From assembly GCA_945827765.1 (NCBI GenBank), contig CALZPS010000043.1, forward strand, positions 1 through 9,168: DNA of 9,168 bases, in the 5' to 3' direction. A program made the translations under genes and the position numbers. Every line of letters begins with the position of its first letter. The first letter of the stretch is position 1. Positions 6,816 to 9,168 of the stretch are shown here, one piece after another. Under the pieces are notes generated by a model. The model was given only the letters and a program-made list of their open reading frames with translations. It did no database searches and was not told the origin of the DNA. The stretch comes from an uncultured Lachnospiraceae bacterium. Its GTDB lineage: Bacteria > Bacillota > Clostridia > Lachnospirales > Lachnospiraceae.

Positions 6816-6905
6816 GTCTCTCGCACCTCCTTATGGTCTCTGGCTCCCGCCCTGACGCGGGAACAAGGAATGTAATAAACCGTAGATTTAAACGGCATGT
6901 CACGA
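6816..6905 (-). promoter_or_regulatory. Structured rpsF leader, candidate bS6:bS18 autoregulatory element
   Basis: The ~90-nt leader contains CCGT-TTAAATCT-ACGG (minus strand, 6895 to 6880) and a stable hairpin GTTCCCGC/GCGGGAGC around a 6-nt loop (6864 to 6843), just before the ribosome binding site. A paired CCG near the start of the leader is the hallmark of rpsF leaders bound by the bS6:bS18 complex. I see the stems and the position directly. The assignment to that family is inferred and was not tested with a covariance model. Confidence 0.5.
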
Positions 6906-6911
6906 GTATTT

Positions 6912-6940
6912 ATCTTAACACAACCTTTTCGTTGTTTCAA
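6912..6940 (-). promoter_or_regulatory. Sigma-A promoter of rpsF-ssb-rpsR
   Basis: On the minus strand TTGAAA (6935-6940) and TAAGAT (6912-6917) are separated by exactly 17 bp. The start of transcription would be near 6905. The -35 element contains the TGA stop codon of the upstream DUF951 gene. The spacer holds a short inverted repeat, ACAAC-6-GTTGT (6920-6935). Confidence 0.85.
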
Positions 6941-7125
6941 GCTTTTTTGTGAATTTCTTTTGTATTTTTTTCCACCAGTCTGCGCGGCACCATCACCTGA
7001 TGTGCACAACCCATACATTTCAGGCGGAAATCCGCGCCCGTGCGCAGCACCTCCCACTCGCTGCTGCCGCAGGGATGCGGTTTTTTCATACGGATAATAT
7101 CGCCAACATGAAAACGGTCTGCCAT
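6937..7125 (-). CDS. Small DUF951 protein
   Basis: This is a 62-aa basic protein. Its opening MADRFHVGDIIRMKKPHPCG, then SEWEVLRTGADFRLKCMGC and VMVPRRLVEK, match the DUF951 family of Firmicutes, found next to rpsF or ychF in many genomes. The family's function is unknown. Three cysteines (C19, C37, C40) are visible, with C37-x2-C40, so metal binding is possible. AGGAGG sits seven nt before the ATG. The gene follows the sortase by 66 nt and its last codons overlap the rpsF promoter. A second, longer frame covering the same bases (6812-7171) is a shadow. Confidence 0.88.
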   Translation of the reverse strand: MADRFHVGDIIRMKKPHPCGSSEWEVLRTGADFRLKCMGCAHQVMVPRRLVEKNTKEIHKKA

Positions 7126-7191
7126 AATACTTCCTCCTGATTTTCCTTTTATACAATGACAGTTCAGCCATATATCAGTCTGAAACGTTTC

Positions 7192-7986
7192 TTAATCCTC
7201 TGAAACCAGTACCCCCTGTACCAAAAATCGCTCATCACTGCGCACATTCGTACAGGTTGACAAAGTAACAATTTTGGACTTTGTATTCAATTCCACATCT
7301 ACATTATAATTAGAAGAATTTTTACACAGGTTCAGATAATCTATAAAATTCTCCTCTGTCCGGTAGGCACTCTTATAATTGTCCGCTGTCGCTTTTACAA
7401 CCCCCGCCGAAAATACCTTATAGGCACGAACCTTCCCATCCGGTGTATAAATAAAGAAACATGGATGTTCTTTACAAAATTCTTCCTCTGCATATGCATT
7501 TAACTGCGAGAACATTTCCCCGCCCACTTTCAGATTGTGACCGTAGATAAATACATTTCTGTCCTCAAACGAGGTATTGCGCACATCCATAAAAATAGCA
7601 CCCAGCTTGTTGTCATTTGCGGAAAATGTTTTCGTCAGATACTCGCTATTATCCTCGCCCTGTACGACCGGGTAACTGATGATCTCCGGTTCTTCAAATC
7701 GTAGCCACGCAACAGTATCCGGGTTTTCATTCAGCAGCATATCAAAATCTATCGTGAATCCATCTCCCACTTCATCTGCCGTAAGCACAAGCTCTCGTAG
7801 TTGATTGTATTCCTTACTGCCCGTCAAATATGGGGACAGCGATATAATCAACTGACTTGCCGCAAACAGAAGCACAACCAACGACACAACCAATATGGTA
7901 ATCGAAACTGCATCTCTGCGGCCTCTTCTTTTTTTAAGTGTACGCCGCCTGTTCAGGTAACGCTGTCTGCGTTGCTTTTCTTCCAT
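7192..7986 (-). CDS. srtB: Class B sortase, membrane-anchored transpeptidase
   Basis: This 264-aa protein has the length and motifs of class B sortases, which cut a C-terminal sorting signal on exported proteins and join them to cell-wall peptide or pilin. A strongly basic N-terminus (1-25) and one membrane segment (about 26-50) place the catalytic domain outside the cell. Catalytic residues are visible: H150 in FIYGHN, C245 in TLSTCTN and R253 in ERFLVQGVLV. WLRFEEPEIISYPVVQG (94-110) is the typical class B opening. GAGGGGG lies about 9 nt before the ATG. The LUD gene ends 18 nt upstream, so the two are likely cotranscribed. No substrate with a sorting signal is in the window. Confidence 0.9.
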   Translation of the reverse strand: MEEKQRRQRYLNRRRTLKKRRGRRDAVSITILVVSLVVLLFAASQLIISLSPYLTGSKEYNQLRELVLTADEVGDGFTIDFDMLLNENPDTVAWLRFEEPEIISYPVVQGEDNSEYLTKTFSANDNKLGAIFMDVRNTSFEDRNVFIYGHNLKVGGEMFSQLNAYAEEEFCKEHPCFFIYTPDGKVRAYKVFSAGVVKATADNYKSAYRTEENFIDYLNLCKNSSNYNVDVELNTKSKIVTLSTCTNVRSDERFLVQGVLVSED

Positions 7987-8004
7987 GTATAGATTCCCCC
8001 TCTT

Positions 8005-8640
8005 TCAGAATCCCAGATTTTCATCTACCAGAATAACCTTCATTCTCTTCGGTTGTCTGGAAAATCTAGTCACCAGAATCTGACAGCAAATACACTGCGG
8101 GGATTTGCAGTCAAAACAGCTTCCTTTCTTCACACACGGGGTGTCGATTCCGAACCGCTGTGCGTTAATCGGTGCAGCCTCATTACGTGCACGGCTCATC
8201 GCATCCTCCTCCGTCTTCACAACTTTATTCATGCCCACGATGAGCAGTACATTTTTGGGGCCAAACGCATAGGCTGCCACCCGGTTCGCATTGCCATCAA
8301 TATTGACCATCACGCCATCCTCACTGAGCGCATTGGCACTGCCGATAAACACGTCGCAGCTCAGTGCCTGTCGGGCAATCTCCTGTTTCTCTTCCTGCGT
8401 CTGTTTCTCTTCCCTGTCCAGCACCGTATAATTGCCATTATGTAATGTGTCGAAAAGCCCGATTTCCTGCGCCGACATACAGCCGCCCCAGCTCACCGTA
8501 CTTCCTTCAGGAATCAGCTCCAGCGCCTTGGTAAGTGCCTCTTCTTTTGTCTTGACATAATATGCTTCCATGTTGCGGGACTCCAACGCTTTTACGACCC
8601 TCTTACCTAATACTTCATTTCTCATCTCTCTGACATTCAT
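8005..8640 (-). CDS. Short LUD-domain (DUF162, LutC-like) protein
   Basis: This 211-aa protein belongs to the LUD family, named for the LutB/LutC lactate-utilization proteins. Short stand-alone clostridial members have no established reaction. The core runs from about residue 10 to 165: STVSWGGCMSAQEIGLF (48-64), DVFIGSANALSEDGVMVN (96-113, the family's core loop), GPKNVLLIVGMNKVV (128-142). The tail has a cysteine cluster, C169, C175, C178, C183, C185 and C186, which may bind metal or an iron-sulfur cluster. I chose the ATG at 8640, not 8649, because AGGAGG abuts the first ATG directly and leaves 9 nt before the second. It is preceded by a promoter and is probably the first gene of a unit with the sortase. 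Confidence 0.87.
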   Translation of the reverse strand: MNVREMRNEVLGKRVVKALESRNMEAYYVKTKEEALTKALELIPEGSTVSWGGCMSAQEIGLFDTLHNGNYTVLDREEKQTQEEKQEIARQALSCDVFIGSANALSEDGVMVNIDGNANRVAAYAFGPKNVLLIVGMNKVVKTEEDAMSRARNEAAPINAQRFGIDTPCVKKGSCFDCKSPQCICCQILVTRFSRQPKRMKVILVDENLGF

Positions 8641-8649
8641 CTCTTCCAT

Positions 8650-8655
8650 CCTCCT
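8650..8655 (-). promoter_or_regulatory. Ribosome binding site deciding the LUD gene start
   Basis: AGGAGG (minus strand) touches the ATG at 8647-8649 with zero spacing, which is not functional. The in-frame ATG at 8638-8640 is 9 nt away and is preferred. Confidence 0.75.
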
Positions 8656-8695
8656 GTTGTTTACGTCTATTTTGTTATGCTCTCCACTTATTTTT

Positions 8696-8710
8696 CTGCC
8701 AATTCGGCAG
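8696..8710 (-). promoter_or_regulatory. Small hairpin in the LUD gene 5' leader
   Basis: CTGCC and GGCAG are perfectly complementary across a 5-nt loop. It is in the roughly 95-nt transcribed leader, about 40 nt before the ribosome binding site. No T-run follows, so it is not a terminator. Its role is unknown. Confidence 0.35.
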
Positions 8711-8741
8711 CCGTACTGTGCTTTCTGTTTCTTTCTTTATT

Positions 8742-8769
8742 ATTGTATGGCATCACAGGAAAATTTCAA
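8742..8769 (-). promoter_or_regulatory. Sigma-A promoter of the LUD-sortase unit
   Basis: On the minus strand TTGAAA (8764-8769) and TACAAT (8742-8747) are 16 bp apart. Transcription would start near 8735, about 95 nt before the LUD start codon. A two-copy direct repeat lies just upstream. Confidence 0.7.
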
Positions 8770-8793
8770 GTCATTTTTATTTTAAAATATTTT

Positions 8794-8857
8794 ATTGATG
8801 TTCAATTGCAAAAAAATGAGAGAATTATTGATGTTTGATCGCAAAAAATGAGGAATT
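8794..8857. repeat. Two-copy direct repeat upstream of the LUD promoter
   Basis: Copy 1 (8794-8826, 33 nt) and copy 2 (8827-8857, 31 nt) both start ATTGATGTT, continue with GCAAAAAA and ATGAG, and end GAATT. Two substitutions (CAATT against TGATC) and a 1-2 nt length difference separate them. They abut with no spacer and are AT-rich. They start about 60 bp upstream of the predicted start of transcription, so they could be operator sites. Confidence 0.8.
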
Positions 8858-8885
8858 CCATTTATTCCATAAATCTGTATAAAGT

Positions 8886-8922
8886 AAAAAATCTCAGAAA
8901 CGACAAGTTCCTGAGATTTTTT
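8886..8922 (-). terminator. Terminator after tRNA-Cys (possibly bidirectional)
   Basis: AAAAAATCTCAG and CTGAGATTTTTT are fully complementary, and an inner GAAC/GTTT extension closes a TTGTC loop. The stem reaches 16 bp with one G-U pair. On the minus strand a six-T run ends the hairpin, and because the run is mirrored it could also stop transcripts on the plus strand. It starts two nt after the tRNA. Confidence 0.9.
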
Positions 8923-8924
8923 AG

Positions 8925-8995
8925 AGGCACAGACCGGATTTGAACCGGTGATCAGGGTGTTGCAGACCCACGCCTTACCGCTTGGCTACTGCGCC
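8925..8995 (-). tRNA. tRNA-Cys (anticodon GCA)
   Basis: A complete 71-nt cloverleaf reads on the minus strand. The 7-bp acceptor stem is GGCGCAG with CTGTGCC (one G-U). The D arm is GCC/GGC around AAGCGGTAA. The anticodon loop CTGCAAC holds GCA. The T arm is ACCGG-TTCAAAT-CCGGT. The discriminator base is U73, typical for cysteine tRNA. The bottom pair of the anticodon stem is a U-U mismatch. The CCA end is not encoded. Confidence 0.96.
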
Positions 8996-9123
8996 TGAGT
9001 ATGAGCACTTAGTGCCTGTATTATCGGCAATTACGTGCAGTGCATATCACTGCCCGTTATCGAGGTTTCTCCATGAGCTTAGGCGAAAGGAGATTCCTTT
9101 TATTTGAGCACCTAGAATAGTAT
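8996..9123. other. Hairpin-rich tRNA-Cys leader, no gene seen
   Basis: No convincing coding sequence or strong promoter is visible. Three short perfect palindromes stand out: GCACT-T-AGTGC (9005-9015), GCAGTG-CATAT-CACTGC (9037-9053) and AAAGGA-GAT-TCCTTT (9086-9100). The stretch is truncated at the adapter. It could be the leader of the tRNA transcript, spacer between tRNAs, or the 3' end of an unidentified structured RNA. Confidence 0.4.
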
Positions 9124-9168
9124 CTGTCTCTTATACACATCTCCGAGCCCACGAGACCGTACTAGATC
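9124..9168 (-). other. Nextera-type i7 sequencing adapter (artefact)
   Basis: This is the exact reverse complement of the first adapter: mosaic end at 9124-9142, adapter at 9143-9157, index at 9158-9165. Identical adapter and index at both ends mark a molecule amplified with one adapter type. It is not a genomic inverted repeat. Confidence 0.98.

Noticed and set aside
6812..7171. 119-codon frame overlapping DUF951 and the rpsF leader
   Set aside because: It overlaps a recognised family in another frame and covers the promoter and leader; composition is non-protein-like.
9073..9117. Short plus-strand peptide frame near the right end
   Set aside because: Fourteen codons, no ribosome binding site, and it lies across palindromes.
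48..9123. A new defence, toxin or biosynthetic system
   Set aside because: Every sizeable frame is a housekeeping gene or a known family; no pair or cluster of unknown genes is present.
1..9168. Perfect terminal inverted repeats, suggesting a composite transposon
   Set aside because: The repeats are the Nextera adapter, index and engineered Tn5 mosaic end; there is no transposase gene inside.

Overview
The insert (about 48-9123) looks like chromosomal DNA of a low-to-mid GC Gram-positive, most likely a Lachnospiraceae-type Clostridia member. Support comes from the order of the rpsF-ssb-rpsR and gdpP-rplI-dnaB clusters with a DUF951 gene just upstream, AGGAGG-type ribosome binding sites, sigma-A-like promoters, U-tract terminators, a class B sortase, and a short Cys-rich LUD protein. 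I cannot name a genus. Both window ends (1-47 and 9124-9168) are the same Nextera-type transposase adapter with an index, in inverted orientation. They are library artefacts, so the window is one tagmented, amplified molecule and both natural flanks are missing.

Layout, left to right. 48-280 holds an imperfect inverted repeat, a terminator closing an unseen rightward unit, and an extended -10 promoter. 281-1105 (+) encodes a MerR-type HTH protein with a proline/glutamate tandem-repeat linker. Everything after it is on the minus strand. dnaB (1181-2527) converges with the MerR gene and is preceded by rplI (2565-3014) and gdpP (3017-5062). These three form an operon read leftward from a promoter near 5107-5115, and a 14-bp tandem repeat lies upstream of that promoter. 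5206-5723 is a junk-like gap between two housekeeping operons: overlapping hairpins, the last ~93 codons of a GH78-type alpha-L-rhamnosidase with no body, a palindromic stretch, and the rpsR terminator. rpsR, ssb and rpsF (5724-6815) follow, with a structured leader and a strong promoter that overlaps the stop codon of the DUF951 gene (6937-7125). A class B sortase (7192-7986) and a LUD-domain protein (8005-8640) lie upstream in the same direction with no terminator between them. A promoter and a two-copy 31-33 bp repeat precede the LUD gene. tRNA-Cys(GCA) with its terminator (8886-8995) and 128 nt of hairpin-rich leader complete the insert.

Functionally this is mainly core information processing: three ribosomal proteins (bS6, bS18, bL9), single-stranded DNA binding protein, replicative helicase, tRNA-Cys and the c-di-AMP phosphodiesterase. 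A cell-surface sortase and a LUD protein are added to it. I found no defence system, CRISPR array, intact insertion sequence or new multi-gene system. The points worth a second look are small: repeats and competing hairpins in the promoter and intergenic regions, the rhamnosidase remnant, the repeat-linker MerR protein, and the unassigned hairpin-rich leader before the tRNA.
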